Source: Pseudomonadota bacterium (GTDB lineage Bacteria > Pseudomonadota > Alphaproteobacteria > Rhizobiales > Xanthobacteraceae). From it: 64,000 nucleotides of DNA. The notes beneath the pieces are model-generated. The model was not told where the DNA came from. It did no database searches and saw only the letters and a list, made by a program, of their open reading frames with translations. Below, in pieces: positions 46,195-56,989 of this stretch (its first letter is position 1; every line of letters begins with the position of its first letter). The stretch lies in the NCBI GenBank assembly GCA_963204905.1, contig CAUJJN010000192.1:1-64000 (forward strand), in the 5' to 3' direction. The translations under genes and the position numbers were made by a program.

Positions 46195-47088
46195 TTATAC
46201 CCGCTCGATGTCCTTGGTGCCGAACAGTCCGTAAGGCTTGATCATCAGAATGATGATCAGCACGTAGAACGGCGCGACCTCGTAGAGATTGCCCCAGTGC
46301 AGATACTGGCCATCCACGAACTGCGCGAAGTTTTCCAGAAGGCCGATGATGATGCCGCCGAGCACAGCGCCGGCGATAGAATCGAGGCCGCCCAGAATGA
46401 CGGCCGGAAACACCTTGATGCCGTAGATCGACAGGCCCGACGACACGCCGTTGACCACCGCGACCACGACGCCCGCGACCGCCGACACGGTTGCCGAGAT
46501 CGCCCATGACATCGCGAACACGTTTTTCACGGAAATGCCGAGCGACTGTGCCACCTGCTGGTTGAAGGCCGTAGCGCGCATGGCGAGGCCATGTTTGGAA
46601 ACCTGGAAGAACCATGCCATCGCCGCCATCATCGCCAGCGACACGACCAGACTCATGACGTAGACGGTCTGGATCGACAGGCCAAGGAAACTGACCGACT
46701 GGCTGGTGAAGATCGGCGGGAACGGCTGCGGATTGACGCCGAAGATCCACTTCATTGCCGCTTGCAGGACTGTCGAGAGAGCGATCGTCACCATGATCAC
46801 CGAGATGATCGGCTCGCCGATCATCGGCCGCAGGAACACCATCTGGATCAGGATGCCGAAGACGAACATGAAGATCATGGTGATCGGCATCGCCGCGTAG
46901 AATGGCACCTGATACTTGACCATCAGCGCCCAGCACACCCAGGCGCCGACCAGCAACAGTTCGCCCTGCGCGAAGTTGACGACCTGCGTTGCCTTGTAGA
47001 TCAGCACGAACGACATCGCGACCACGCCATACAGCGTGCCGACCACGAGGCCGTTGACCAGAAGCTGGATCAGGAGTTGCGTGTTCAT
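46195..47088 (-). CDS. Liv-type ABC transporter permease, LivH family
   Basis: This 297-residue permease pairs with the LivM above. I start at 47088 (MNTQLLIQLLVNGLVVG), the standard LivH opening; the track start at 47142 adds a polar 18-residue stretch lying in the REP-like intergenic element. KATQVVNFAQGELLLVGAW and AVILGGLDSIAGAVLGGI are conserved. The usual GGxGS motif reads GGLDS here, a substitution often seen in LivH. Confidence 0.93.
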   Translation of the reverse strand: MNTQLLIQLLVNGLVVGTLYGVVAMSFVLIYKATQVVNFAQGELLLVGAWVCWALMVKYQVPFYAAMPITMIFMFVFGILIQMVFLRPMIGEPIISVIMVTIALSTVLQAAMKWIFGVNPQPFPPIFTSQSVSFLGLSIQTVYVMSLVVSLAMMAAMAWFFQVSKHGLAMRATAFNQQVAQSLGISVKNVFAMSWAISATVSAVAGVVVAVVNGVSSGLSIYGIKVFPAVILGGLDSIAGAVLGGIIIGLLENFAQFVDGQYLHWGNLYEVAPFYVLIIILMIKPYGLFGTKDIERV

Positions 47089-47112
47089 GATACGTATCTC
47101 GTCGCGAATTTC

Positions 47113-47200
47113 GTCATGGCCGCGCTTGCCCCGGCCATCCACGCCTTAACAAGGCGATGGGAGGAAAGACGTGGATACCCGCGACAAGCGCGGGCATGAC
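47113..47200. repeat. REP-like element between the acyl-CoA synthetase and livH genes
   Basis: Two inward-facing GTCATG/CATGAC ends enclose GGCCGCGCTTGCCCCGGCC and GCCCGCGACAAGCGCGGGC stem-forming segments. It fills almost the whole gap between the two genes and matches the elements at 43718, 51161 and 56884 in style. A transcript hairpin could change relative expression along the operon. Confidence 0.72.
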
Positions 47201-47223
47201 GGCGTGTGGCTGGTACCGGCAAG

Positions 47224-49163
47224 TCACTCCGCCGCCTCCCTCATCGCGCTGCGCACCAGGTCGATCACCTTGAGCGTCGTGCGGATGCGTTGCGTGGTGC
47301 CGTCCTGGAAGCGAATTACAGTATCGACCTTGATCTCGCTTTGACCGCCGTAGATGCCGTTGATGATGTCGGCGTATTTCTCGTTGATGACGTTGCGACG
47401 CACTTTCCGGGTACGGGTCAGTTCGCCGTCGTCGGCGTCGAGTTCCTTGTACAGCAGCAGGAATTTCGAGATGCGCTGCGCCGGCGGCAGCGTGGCGTTC
47501 ACGGCTTCGACTTCCCTGTGCAGCAGTTTGTAGACCTCTGGCCGCGACGACAGGTCGGTGTAAGTCGTGAACGCGATGCGGTTCTTCTCCGCCCACTTCG
47601 AGACGATCGAATAGCGGATGCAGATTATCGCGGCGAGGTTTTCGCGGCCGTCACCGAGCACGACGGCTTCGGCGACATACGGCGAGAACTTTAGCTTGTT
47701 CTCAATGTACTGCGGCGAAAAGCGGTCGCCGCCGAGCGTCTGCGCCATGTCCTTGATGCGGTCGATGACGACGAGTTCGCGATTGCCGTTGAAATAGCCG
47801 GCGTCGCCCGACCGCATCCAGCCATTGTCCATGTCGGCGACGGAGGCTTCCGGATTTTTGTAGTAGCCGAGGAACATGTTGGGATGGCGGACGAGGATTT
47901 CGCCGACGCCGTTGGCGTCCGCATTCTCGATCCGCAATTCGATGTCGTCGGCCATTGCGACGCCGGTGGTGTCGGGATCGACGCTGGTCTCGCGGTGCAG
48001 CGTATAGGCGCCAAGCGTTTCGGTCTGGCCGTAGAGCGTGCGCAGCGGCACGCCCATGGCGCGGAAGAACTTGAAGGTATCTGGGCCGAGCGCCGCGCCG
48101 CCGGTGGCGGCCGACGCCAATCGCGAAAAGCCGAGCCGGTCGCGCAGTGCGCGGAACAACAGTCCGTCCGCGACAGCGGAGTGTTTGCCTTGCTCCAGCG
48201 CGGCAAGACCGGTCTTCATGCCGATATCGTAGAGCTTCTGCTTCAGCGGCGAGGCATCCATCACCCGTGCGCGCACGTCGGCGGCGAGCGATTCCCAGAC
48301 GCGCGGCGCGAAAAGCACAAAAGTCGGCGCGATCTCGCGGAAATCGTTCATCATCGTCTCGGGTTCTTCGACGAAGTTGATCTTCATCCGCGACAGAAGC
48401 CCCATCCCCAGCGCGTAGATCTGCTCCATGATCCATGGCAGCGGTAGCACCGAGACGTATTCGTCGTCAGGCCCCTTGGGGTCAAAAGTGAGATAGGTGG
48501 CGCAGTGGCGCAGCACCGATCCGCCCGATAGCATCGCCAGTTTCGGATTGGCGGTGGTGCCCGAGGTGGTGCAGAGGATCGCCGTGGTGTCGGCGTCGGT
48601 GGTGTCCACCAGCCTGTCGTAGAGGTCCGGCTCGCGCGCGGCGCGGGCGCGGCCCATCTCGGCGAGTTTGTCGGCGGTCATCAATCGCGCATCGTCGTAT
48701 TTCCGCATCCCGCGTGGATCGGAATAGACGATGTGACGGATGCTCGGCACCCGGTCGCCGAGGCTCAGCAGCTTGTCGATCTGCTCTTCGTCCTCGGCGA
48801 ATACGACCTTGGCTTCGCCGTAGCTGATGAGGTAGGCGGCTTCGTCTTCCAGCACGTCGCGATAGAGCCCGAGGCTGAAGCCGCCGATGGCGTGGGCGGC
48901 GATCTCGGCGGCGACCCAATCAGGCCGGTTGTCGCCGATGATGCCCACCACGTCGTCCTTGCCGAGACCGAGTTCGATCAGTCCAAGCGCGAAATCACGG
49001 GTGCGCGCGTGATACTGATCCCAGGTGAAAGGCTTCCAAAGTCCAAAATCCTTCTCGCGCAGCGCCACCTCGCCGCCGTGCTCGCGGGCGTTGAGCCGCA
49101 GCATCTTCGGGAACGTCGGTGCCTGCGCAGTGCGGGCGTGATAGTCGAACGCTGGTCGTCGGC

Positions 49164-49167
<4 letters not shown>
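47224..49167 (-). CDS. Long-chain acyl-CoA synthetase family (AMP-forming)
   Basis: At 647 residues this is a member of the large FAA1-like group. The ATP-binding ILCTTSGTTANPK loop is at about 194-206, LRTLYGQTETLGAYTLH carries the A5 motif, and GWMRSGDAGYFNGNRELVVIDRIKDMAQTLGG the A7/A8 hinge. These enzymes make acyl-CoA and AMP from an acid, ATP and CoA. The gene overlaps livG by 4 bp and precedes livH, so transporter and ligase are one operon, which suggests coupled uptake and activation. Chain length or ring specificity is not readable. Confidence 0.93.
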
Positions 49168-50000
<833 letters not shown>

Positions 50001-50419
50001 TCCCCTCCCTCGCTCGGCGTCTTCGACGCTCTTGTGGGTCTTGCCCAGGATATTTCCGCGCCCGGCGCCGGTGATAAGCGCTCAAGTCGCTGATCTTGCC
50101 CGCAAACCGGCGGGTCGCCAAGTGCGGGTCGCCAAGTGCGGGTCCCCAAGTACGGGTCCCCAAGTGAAGCGCGACCGCCGCGGAACGATATTGCGAGTTG
50201 TCGCATCAAATCGGCCGCACTAAAGTACAACCTTCGTCGCGTGTCTTGTCGTTGTTTCGTTCCGCCAGCCATCTTGTCTCCAAATGGCCGCCTCACGATT
50301 GTCTCGATGCTTACGGTAAAGCCGATCCTCCGAATGTCTTGCCTCCGACATTTCCGGCGGCAATGTGAACAATTGACCGTTGCGGCGAGCAGTCGCGGTA
50401 AAATCGCGTCGCCCCGATC
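50001..50419. promoter_or_regulatory. Divergent control region between the livG operon and the Crp/Fnr gene
   Basis: The 419-bp gap lies between the divergent starts of the catabolic operon and its adjacent regulator. It holds the 14-bp x4 direct repeat listed separately. I do not see a clear TTGAT-N4-ATCAA or TGTGA-N6-TCACA site, so a regulatory link remains an inference from position. Confidence 0.45.
50110..50165. repeat. 14-bp direct repeat, four tandem copies
   Basis: Four adjacent 14-mers read GCGGGTCGCCAAGT, GCGGGTCGCCAAGT, GCGGGTCCCCAAGT and ACGGGTCCCCAAGT. The first two are identical, the third and fourth differ by one and two bases. Fourteen base pairs is not a whole helical turn number, and no ORF with coding signals uses this stretch. 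Confidence 0.92.
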
Positions 50420-51094
50420 ATGATCGCTGTCGACCATCTCAAACGCGTCGCGCCATGGGCTTCCGGGTTGAGCGAACGGGAGGTCGAAGCCGCACGCGCG
50501 GGGGTAACCGAAAGAGCCTTTGCCGCCAACGAATTCATTTGTATGCGGGGCGACAAGTTCGAGTACTGGACCGGCGTCGTGACCGGCTTGGTCCGGATCG
50601 GAACGATCTCGCATTCGGGGAAAGCGGTTACCTTCACCGGTCTCACGTCCGGAGCATGGTTCGGCGAAGGTTCGGTCTTGAAGAACGAGACGCGGCGATA
50701 CGACGCGGTGGCGTTGCGCGACAGCCGGATCGCCCTGATGGAGCGTGCCACGTTTCAGTGGCTGTTCGAGAACAGCGTCGGTTTCAACCGTTTCCTCGTC
50801 GCGCAGCTCAACGAGCGCGTCGGTCATTTCATGGGGCTGCTGGAATACGGCCGTATGCTGGACCCGACGGCGCGCCTGGCGCGCTGCATCGCCTCGCTGT
50901 TCAACCCGATCCTCTATCCTGACGGTAAGCGCCAGCTCGACATCACCCAGGAGGAAATCGGCGCATTGTCGGGCATGTCCCGGCAGAACGCCAACCGTTG
51001 CCTCAAGGCACTGGAAAAAGAAGGTGTGCTGCGGCTCGAGTATGGCGGCCTCACCATTCTCGATCTGGAACGGCTGCGGCGGTATGGGGAGTGA
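50420..51094 (+). CDS. Crp/Fnr family transcriptional regulator
   Basis: This 224-residue regulator has an N-terminal cyclic-nucleotide-binding-like beta-barrel (GLVRIGTISHSGKAVTFTG, then GAWFGEGSVLKNE) and a C-terminal winged helix-turn-helix with ITQEEIGALSGMSRQNANRCL as recognition region. The N terminus has no Cys cluster, so it is not an oxygen-sensing FNR of the [4Fe-4S] type; its ligand is unknown. It is divergent from the livG operon and may control it. Confidence 0.9.
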   Translation: MIAVDHLKRVAPWASGLSEREVEAARAGVTERAFAANEFICMRGDKFEYWTGVVTGLVRIGTISHSGKAVTFTGLTSGAWFGEGSVLKNETRRYDAVALRDSRIALMERATFQWLFENSVGFNRFLVAQLNERVGHFMGLLEYGRMLDPTARLARCIASLFNPILYPDGKRQLDITQEEIGALSGMSRQNANRCLKALEKEGVLRLEYGGLTILDLERLRRYGE

Positions 51095-51160
51095 ACGCCG
51101 CGCGTGGTGGTTTGGCTGCGATTCCGAAATCTCTGGCTTCAATGTTTTTTCAAGGGTCTC

Positions 51161-51283
51161 AGCGTCGTCCCCGCGCAGGCGCGGACCGAGAACCCCTGGC
51201 ATTGGTTGTTGTAAGATAGCCTTGCCTTCGGTGGTGTAGCCGAACCGCGGCGGCGTATGGGTCCCCGCCTGTGCGGGGACCAT
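51161..51283. repeat. REP-like GC-rich palindromic pair
   Basis: CGTCCCCGCGCAGGCGCGGACC at 51165 and GGGTCCCCGCCTGTGCGGGGACC at 51259 are inversely related stem-forming units separated by about 70 bp. They lie in the gap between the convergent 3' ends of the Crp/Fnr gene and the CoA-transferase gene, and resemble common intergenic repeats of Bradyrhizobiaceae. Confidence 0.72.
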
Positions 51284-51345
51284 GCCTTTGGTGTTGTGCG
51301 CTCATCAGAAAAAATTCCGGTCAGGCTCGCACACCGCAGTTGCGC

Positions 51346-53784
51346 TTATGCTGCCTTCGTCTTGCTTTTCTTCGACGTCGCCGTGGTCCCGATCACCTCA
51401 TCGGCTTCGAGTTGGGCAATCTCGTCGGCACTCAGCCCCAACACATCGCCCAGCACCTCGTGGTTGTGCTGACCCAGCGTCGGCGCGAGGCGGGTGATGG
51501 CGTAGGGTCGTCGGGCGTCGCCTTCGCGGTAGGAGACCGACGGCAGCACGTGCGGACCCATGTAGCGCCGCACCGCCGGTTGCCAGTGTCCGGTCGCCAT
51601 CAGGTGGGGATCGGCGGCGAGATCCGCCGGCAATCGCGCCACGCCCGCCGCGATGCCGGCGGCCTGCAAGGTTACCATTGCGAGGTCGGGGCGGACCGTT
51701 GTGGTCCACTGCCGGATCGCCACTTCGATGCGATCTTCCTCGCGGCGGCGGCCGGAGGCGGTCTTAAGTGCCGGATCGGCGGCGAGATCCGGTCGGTGCA
51801 TGATCTCGCACAGCTTCGGCCATTCGTCGTCGGAGCGGACCGCCAGCGTGATCCACTGGTCTTCCCCGAGGCATGGAAAGCAGCCGTTTGGCACGAACCG
51901 AGGATGGCGGTTGCCGATCCGCGGCGAGGTTTTCCCGGTCGCGGCCTGCTCGATGATCGAGGGCGCGGTGAACTGCATGCAGCATTCAACCTGCGAGAGG
52001 TCGATATGCTGGCCTTCGCCGGAGTTGCGTTGATGCATGAAGCCCAGCATCAGGGCCGTCGCCGCGCTGACACCGCCGAGCGGATCACCCAGCGCTGCGT
52101 GTAGCATGGTCGGCGGGTCTTCTTCGCGGCCGGTCACGGATGGCAGTCCGGAGGCCTGTTCGAGCGTTGAGCCGTAGGCCCGACAGTCCTTCCAGGCGCC
52201 GGTGGTGCCGAAAGCCGGCATCGTCACCACGACGAGGCGCGGGTTGATCCGCAGCATTGCTGCGGGATCGAGACCCATGCGCGGCAGCACGTCGGCGGCG
52301 TAGTTGTCGATCACGGCGTCGGCGGTCGTGAGGAGCCGTTTGAGGAGGTCCAGTCCGGCTTCCGAAGTGAGATCGAGCGTGATGCCGCGCTTGTTGCGGT
52401 TCATCATCTGGAACCAGTAGGTCTTCTCGTAGGTCCGTTCCGGATGATACGGCCCGCGCGGATCGGTGCCGCGAAACCAGTCGGGATACTGGCACGATTC
52501 CACCTTGATGATGTCGGCACCGAGATCGCCCATTTGCCGCGTCGCGGTCGGTCCGGCCCAGCCCATGGTCAGGTCGATGATGCGCAGGCCTTTCAGCGGT
52601 TGCGGATCGTCGGGTGTCGCCGCGCGCGTCGCGAGACGCGTGCGAGGGGCGAGAGGGGCGTCGTTGTCGGCGCCGGCGAGCGGTGCGACGCCGTTCGGTT
52701 TCGGCCGGGAACGTGTCAGGTGCTGCGGCAGCACCGGCGCGTCGAACGAGGCCGTCCCGATCCGCACCGGCGCGAAGGCGCCCCGTTCGCGGTGCACCTC
52801 CTGCGCCAGTAGTTCGGCCATGTCGGGTACGATGGCGAGCGGCAGCCGCAGTTCGATGCCCTGTTCGAACCATTCGCGCGCGGTCTTCTGCACCAGCACC
52901 GGGTGGATGATGCGGCTCAGTTCTTCGGCGTGGAGATAACGGTCGGCGGTGGCGGAATAGCGCGGATCTGGACCAAGTTCCGGCAACCCGATCATGGCGC
53001 AGAAACTGTTCCACTGCGCCGGCGTCACCACGGTGACGCCCAGCCAGCCTTGTTTGGTCGCGAAATTGCCGACCGGGAAACCGCGCCCGAAGCGATTGAT
53101 AGCGATACGCGGCCGGGTGAAGCCGGCCTCGAGCGCCAGTCCGGTATCGAACTCGCTGATCTGCAACATCGCTTCGAACGCGCTGACGGCAAACCGGCGC
53201 GCACCGTGAACGCGGCCGTAAAGCCCGGCAAGGCTCGGAATGAAAGCGGTCAACCCGGCCATGATCGCAATCTGGCCGTCGCGCGGCAGTACTGGCGGGC
53301 CTTCGGCGGCGCCCACCAGTTTCACCAGTCCGGCGAGGCTGCGGCACACCGAATCCGTAACGGCGTAGTCGCGGTAGGGTCCGTGTTCTCCGAACGACGA
53401 GATCGCGGTGATGGCGAGGGCCGGATCGGCGGCGCGCAGATCGTCGTGCTTCAGGAGCGAGCTTTCGATGAGGGCCGGGGATCGTCCATCGATCAAAAGG
53501 TCGGCGCTGCCCAGCATCGCGCGAACCCGCGCCACATCGGCGGGAGTGCCGAGATCGGCGGTGATGCTTTGCTTGTTGGTGTTGAGCCAGGCGAAATACG
53601 CGCTTTCTGCCTGGCCGTCGCCGGTATCGACCGTCGGCGCGATGCGTCGCGCCGGATCGCCGCCGGGCGGTTCGATCTTGATGACCTCCGCGCCGAAATC
53701 CGAGAACAGCTTGCCGCAATAGGCCAGCGCGTCACCCGAGCCGATTTCCACCACGCGCAAATTCGTTAATGGCAATTCCGGCAT
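51346..53784 (-). CDS. Double-domain CaiB/BaiF CoA-transferase (812 aa)
   Basis: Two class III CoA-transferase domains are fused in one chain of twice the normal length. The N-terminal copy opens LTNLRVVEIGSGDALAYCG with FGAEVIKIEPPGGDPAR; the second starts near residue 395 with LKGLRIIDLTMGWAGPTATRQMGD and GADIIKVES. The second copy has the expected catalytic-Asp region HAALGDPLGG, while the equivalent in the first, PRDGQIAIMAG, is more divergent, so the first half may be structural. Such fusions are known in the family. It is alone on the minus strand, convergent with the Crp/Fnr gene. Confidence 0.9.
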   Translation of the reverse strand: MPELPLTNLRVVEIGSGDALAYCGKLFSDFGAEVIKIEPPGGDPARRIAPTVDTGDGQAESAYFAWLNTNKQSITADLGTPADVARVRAMLGSADLLIDGRSPALIESSLLKHDDLRAADPALAITAISSFGEHGPYRDYAVTDSVCRSLAGLVKLVGAAEGPPVLPRDGQIAIMAGLTAFIPSLAGLYGRVHGARRFAVSAFEAMLQISEFDTGLALEAGFTRPRIAINRFGRGFPVGNFATKQGWLGVTVVTPAQWNSFCAMIGLPELGPDPRYSATADRYLHAEELSRIIHPVLVQKTAREWFEQGIELRLPLAIVPDMAELLAQEVHRERGAFAPVRIGTASFDAPVLPQHLTRSRPKPNGVAPLAGADNDAPLAPRTRLATRAATPDDPQPLKGLRIIDLTMGWAGPTATRQMGDLGADIIKVESCQYPDWFRGTDPRGPYHPERTYEKTYWFQMMNRNKRGITLDLTSEAGLDLLKRLLTTADAVIDNYAADVLPRMGLDPAAMLRINPRLVVVTMPAFGTTGAWKDCRAYGSTLEQASGLPSVTGREEDPPTMLHAALGDPLGGVSAATALMLGFMHQRNSGEGQHIDLSQVECCMQFTAPSIIEQAATGKTSPRIGNRHPRFVPNGCFPCLGEDQWITLAVRSDDEWPKLCEIMHRPDLAADPALKTASGRRREEDRIEVAIRQWTTTVRPDLAMVTLQAAGIAAGVARLPADLAADPHLMATGHWQPAVRRYMGPHVLPSVSYREGDARRPYAITRLAPTLGQHNHEVLGDVLGLSADEIAQLEADEVIGTTATSKKSKTKAA

Positions 53785-53940
53785 CGGCGTCCGCCCTTGT
53801 TTTTTGTTGGACGTATAATGTCCGGGTGGTCGGAAGCGTCAAGTCGTGCGGCTGTATGGAAGATTGGCGCACGCCGTTGTCGGTGATAGAGCAGGGCCGG
53901 TTTCCGTCGCCTCGCGCGGCCTTGCTGATGTGGACAGTCC

Positions 53941-54804
53941 ATGCCCGATCCTCAATTCGTTTTGACCCTCTCTTGTCCGGATCGTCCGGGCATCGTCTCG
54001 GCGGTGTCGACTTTCCTGGCTCACAACGGGCAGAACATCCTCGACGCCCAGCAATTCAACGACGTCGAGTCGGATCACTTCTTCATGCGGGTGGTGTTTA
54101 ATCCGGCGGATCTCGCCGTAAGCCTGTCTTCGTTGCAGACGGGGTTCGGTGCCATCGCCGAGCGTTTCGCCATGCGTTGGCTGATGCGTGACCGCGCGAC
54201 GCTTCGGCGGGTGATGCTGCTGGTGTCACAATCGGATCACTGCCTCGCGGATATCCTCTATCGCTGGCGGACCGGGGAACTTGCGATGATCCCGACCGCC
54301 ATCGTTTCCAATCATCCGCGCGAGACCTACAACGGGCTCGACCTCGGCGACATCCCGTTCCACTATCTGCCGGTCACCGGCGAAACCCGATCGGCGCAGG
54401 AAGCCGCCATCTCCGATCTGGTCAGGACCACACAGACGGATCTGGTGGTGCTGGCGCGCTATATGCAAATCCTGTCAGACAAGCTGGCGGGAGAACTGTC
54501 GGGACGCTGCATCAACATTCACCACTCGTTCCTGCCGGGTTTCAAGGGTGCGCGGCCCTACCATCAGGCGCATGCGCGGGGGGTCAAATTGATCGGCGCC
54601 ACGGCGCACTACGTCACCAGTGCATTGGACGAAGGTCCGATCATCGATCAGGATGTCGAGCGGATCAGCCATCGCGACGCTCCGGCGGATCTGGTGCGCA
54701 AGGGCCGCGATATCGAGCGCCGTGTGCTGGCGCGCGCCGTCCGCCATCATCTCCAGGATCGCGTGATCCTCAACGGCAACAAGACGGTTGTCTTCATGGA
54801 CTGA
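53941..54804 (+). CDS. purU: Formyltetrahydrofolate deformylase
   Basis: PurU hydrolyses 10-formyltetrahydrofolate to formate and tetrahydrofolate, keeping one-carbon pools in balance and supplying formate. The 287-residue protein has an N-terminal ACT domain ([20 protein letters not shown]) and a C-terminal formyltransferase-like domain with [19 protein letters not shown], the catalytic Asn-His pair, and [11 protein letters not shown], the catalytic Asp. Length and motifs are fully standard. The gene is divergent from the CoA-transferase gene. Confidence 0.96.
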   Translation: MPDPQFVLTLSCPDRPGIVSAVSTFLAHNGQNILDAQQFNDVESDHFFMRVVFNPADLAVSLSSLQTGFGAIAERFAMRWLMRDRATLRRVMLLVSQSDHCLADILYRWRTGELAMIPTAIVSNHPRETYNGLDLGDIPFHYLPVTGETRSAQEAAISDLVRTTQTDLVVLARYMQILSDKLAGELSGRCINIHHSFLPGFKGARPYHQAHARGVKLIGATAHYVTSALDEGPIIDQDVERISHRDAPADLVRKGRDIERRVLARAVRHHLQDRVILNGNKTVVFMD

Positions 54805-54809
54805 GCGGA

Positions 54810-55397
54810 TTACGGCGTGGGCAGGCGAGCCACGATGTCGCGCAGCACCTTGCGTGGCAGGTCGATCCCCGCCAGCTTCCAGCTCAACGAGCTACGGTGC
54901 AGCACGATGGCGGTTGCGTCCTCCGGATCGGCGGATTTACTGACCCGGATGCTGAGTTTCACCGGATTGATGTAGTGAACCCGGCCGAACTGCGTCAGAA
55001 GGTTGATCTTCTCGAGATCGGTCAGGGACGGCAATCCCGTGATCGTGGGCGATGCCTTCGTCTCGGCGAGCTGGCCCGCCTTGAGCAACTCGGTCAGATT
55101 TTCAGGCGTCAGCAGTTTTGAGACCATGACGTCGGCGATCGTGGCGCCGTAGCCGCTCACCAGCATCCGCTCGGCAGCGCCCACCCGCCGGGTCGCGCCC
55201 ACCCGCTCAAGATAGGCTTTCACGATCTGGCTGCTGAGGGAATTGCTGAGCCGCGGAAGATTGGTGCGGGCGACGATGGCAGCGCCGTTGCCGTCCCGCG
55301 TGGCGGCCACGAGATCGGACAGACTGTAGAGCGCCGATCCGTAATAGACCGCGGCTGTCACCATCACCGCGGCAACGATGCCAAGAAACCAACGCAT
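54810..55397 (-). CDS. Membrane-anchored protein of unknown function, DUF2939-like
   Basis: This 195-residue protein has a single N-terminal hydrophobic segment (FLGIVAAVMVTAAVYYGSAL) followed by a soluble domain of alpha/beta character with LSDLVAATRDGNGAAIVART, which resembles the DUF2939 family. The domain probably faces the periplasm. It converges on purU (5 bp apart). No catalytic residues can be proposed. Confidence 0.8.
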   Translation of the reverse strand: MRWFLGIVAAVMVTAAVYYGSALYSLSDLVAATRDGNGAAIVARTNLPRLSNSLSSQIVKAYLERVGATRRVGAAERMLVSGYGATIADVMVSKLLTPENLTELLKAGQLAETKASPTITGLPSLTDLEKINLLTQFGRVHYINPVKLSIRVSKSADPEDATAIVLHRSSLSWKLAGIDLPRKVLRDIVARLPTP

Positions 55398-55672
55398 CTC
55401 GTGTCTGTTCGCTCCAAATCAAGCCCCGCAAGGAGTAGCCGATGCGATAACGCATGGGAAATCGTATTGTTCGCAACTGCAACTAAACCTTCGTTTTATC
55501 CAATTTTTTGTGGCTAAAATCCTGTTGATCGGCTGCGGCTTTTGTGTGCCAGTTGGCTGGGGTGCCGGTGCCGGAAGTGGCCCATTCGCGCTGCCCCGCA
55601 AAAGATTTCAATCGTGCAAGGCGACAGTCGCCGGCCGGTCGATAAAATCGCGGACGCCAGGGGAGGAGTGCC

Positions 55673-56851
55673 ATGTTCATCCGTCAGAAAACCTTGCTTC
55701 AAATCGCCGCTGCCGGCCTGCTGCTGGGCGCATCTGCTTTGGCGGCGCAAGCGCAGGAGACGGTCAAGATCGGCCTGATCGTCCCGATGACCGGTGGTCA
55801 GGCGTCCACCGGCAAGCAGATCGACAACGCGGTCAAGCTCTACATGCAGCAGCATGGCAACAGCGTCGCGGGCAAGAAGATCGAAGTCATTCTCAAGGAT
55901 GACGCGGCGGTGCCGGACAACACCAAGCGGCTGGCGCAGGAACTGATCGTCAACGACAAGGTCAACATCATTGCGGGTTTCGGGGTCACACCGGCGGCCT
56001 TTGCGGCCGCGCCGCTCGCGACCCAGGCCAAGGTCCCGGAGATCGTGATGGCGGCGGGCACCTCGGTGATCACCGAGCGGTCGCCCTATATCGTGCGGAC
56101 CAGCTTCACCCTCGGCCAGTCATCCACCATCATCGGCGACTGGGCGGTGAAGAACGGCATCAAGAAGGTTGCGACGCTGACGTCGGACTATGCGCCCGGC
56201 CACGACGCGCTGAAGTTCTTCAAGGATCATTTCACCGCCGGTGGCGGCCAGATCGTCGAAGAGGTCAAAGTGCCGCTGGCCAACCCGGACTTCGCGCCGT
56301 TCCTGCAGCGCATGAAGGATGCCAAGCCGGATGCGATGTTCGTGTTCGTGCCGGCCGGACAGGGTGGCAACTTCATGAAGCAGTATGCCGAGCGCGGCCT
56401 CGACAAGAGCGGCATCAAGGTGATCGGGCCGGGCGATGTGATGGACGACGATCTCCTGAACGGCATGGGCGATTCCGCGCTCGGTGCGGTGACGGCGCAC
56501 ATCTATTCGGCGGCACATCCGTCGCAGGCGAACAAGGATTTCGTCGCGGCCTACAAGAAGGCGTACGGCCAGCGGCCGGGCTTCATGGCGGTCGGCGGCT
56601 ATGATGGCATCCATCTCGTCTATGAGGCGTTGAAGAAGACCGGCGGCAAGGCTGATGGCGATTCGCTGATCGCGGCGATGAAGGGCATGGCGTGGGAGAG
56701 CCCGCGCGGCCCGATCTCGATCGATCCGGAAACCCGTGACATTGTGCAGAATGTCTACATCCGCAAGGTGGAGAAGAAGGACGGCGAGCTCTACAACATC
56801 GAGTTCGAGACCTTCAAGGACGTCAAGGACCCCGGCAAGACCAAGAAGTGA
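55673..56851 (+). CDS. Liv-type ABC transporter substrate-binding protein
   Basis: This 392-residue periplasmic binding protein starts the third Liv system. The signal peptide LLQIAAAGLLLGASALAAQA is followed by VKIGLIVPMTGGQASTGKQ, the type 1 binding fold; GGAGG is 6 bp before the ATG. LivK-like proteins close to this type bind aromatic or dicarboxylic acids in related bacteria, but the ligand here is not readable. A REP-like element separates it from livH. Confidence 0.93.
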   Translation: MFIRQKTLLQIAAAGLLLGASALAAQAQETVKIGLIVPMTGGQASTGKQIDNAVKLYMQQHGNSVAGKKIEVILKDDAAVPDNTKRLAQELIVNDKVNIIAGFGVTPAAFAAAPLATQAKVPEIVMAAGTSVITERSPYIVRTSFTLGQSSTIIGDWAVKNGIKKVATLTSDYAPGHDALKFFKDHFTAGGGQIVEEVKVPLANPDFAPFLQRMKDAKPDAMFVFVPAGQGGNFMKQYAERGLDKSGIKVIGPGDVMDDDLLNGMGDSALGAVTAHIYSAAHPSQANKDFVAAYKKAYGQRPGFMAVGGYDGIHLVYEALKKTGGKADGDSLIAAMKGMAWESPRGPISIDPETRDIVQNVYIRKVEKKDGELYNIEFETFKDVKDPGKTKK

Positions 56852-56883
56852 GCGATCGCGGTGGTTGCCCAACCGAGAAAGCC

Positions 56884-56971
56884 GTCATCCCAGGCCTTGT
56901 GCCGGGCTTCCCCGCTTCTTTGCATCCAACTTTTCTTGAAGGTGGATGGCCGGGACAAGCCCGGCCATGAC
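56884..56971. repeat. REP-like element between the binding-protein gene and livH
   Basis: GTCATCCCAGGCCTTGTGCCGGG and GGCCGGGACAAGCCCGGCC, ending in CATGAC, form stem-capable segments inverted about 40 bp apart. It lies between two co-transcribed genes, as do the elements at 43718 and 47113. Confidence 0.75.
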
Positions 56972-56989
56972 CGCGCGTAAAAATCTTGC

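Noticed and set aside
50001-50419. FNR or CRP binding site in the divergent gap
   Set aside because: No TTGAT-N4-ATCAA or TGTGA-N6-TCACA pattern was found; only a loosely symmetric CAAG..CTTG segment near 50080.
52085-53719. 544-aa minus-strand ORF inside the double CoA-transferase
   Set aside because: It is another reading frame of the same strand, Arg-rich and without family features.
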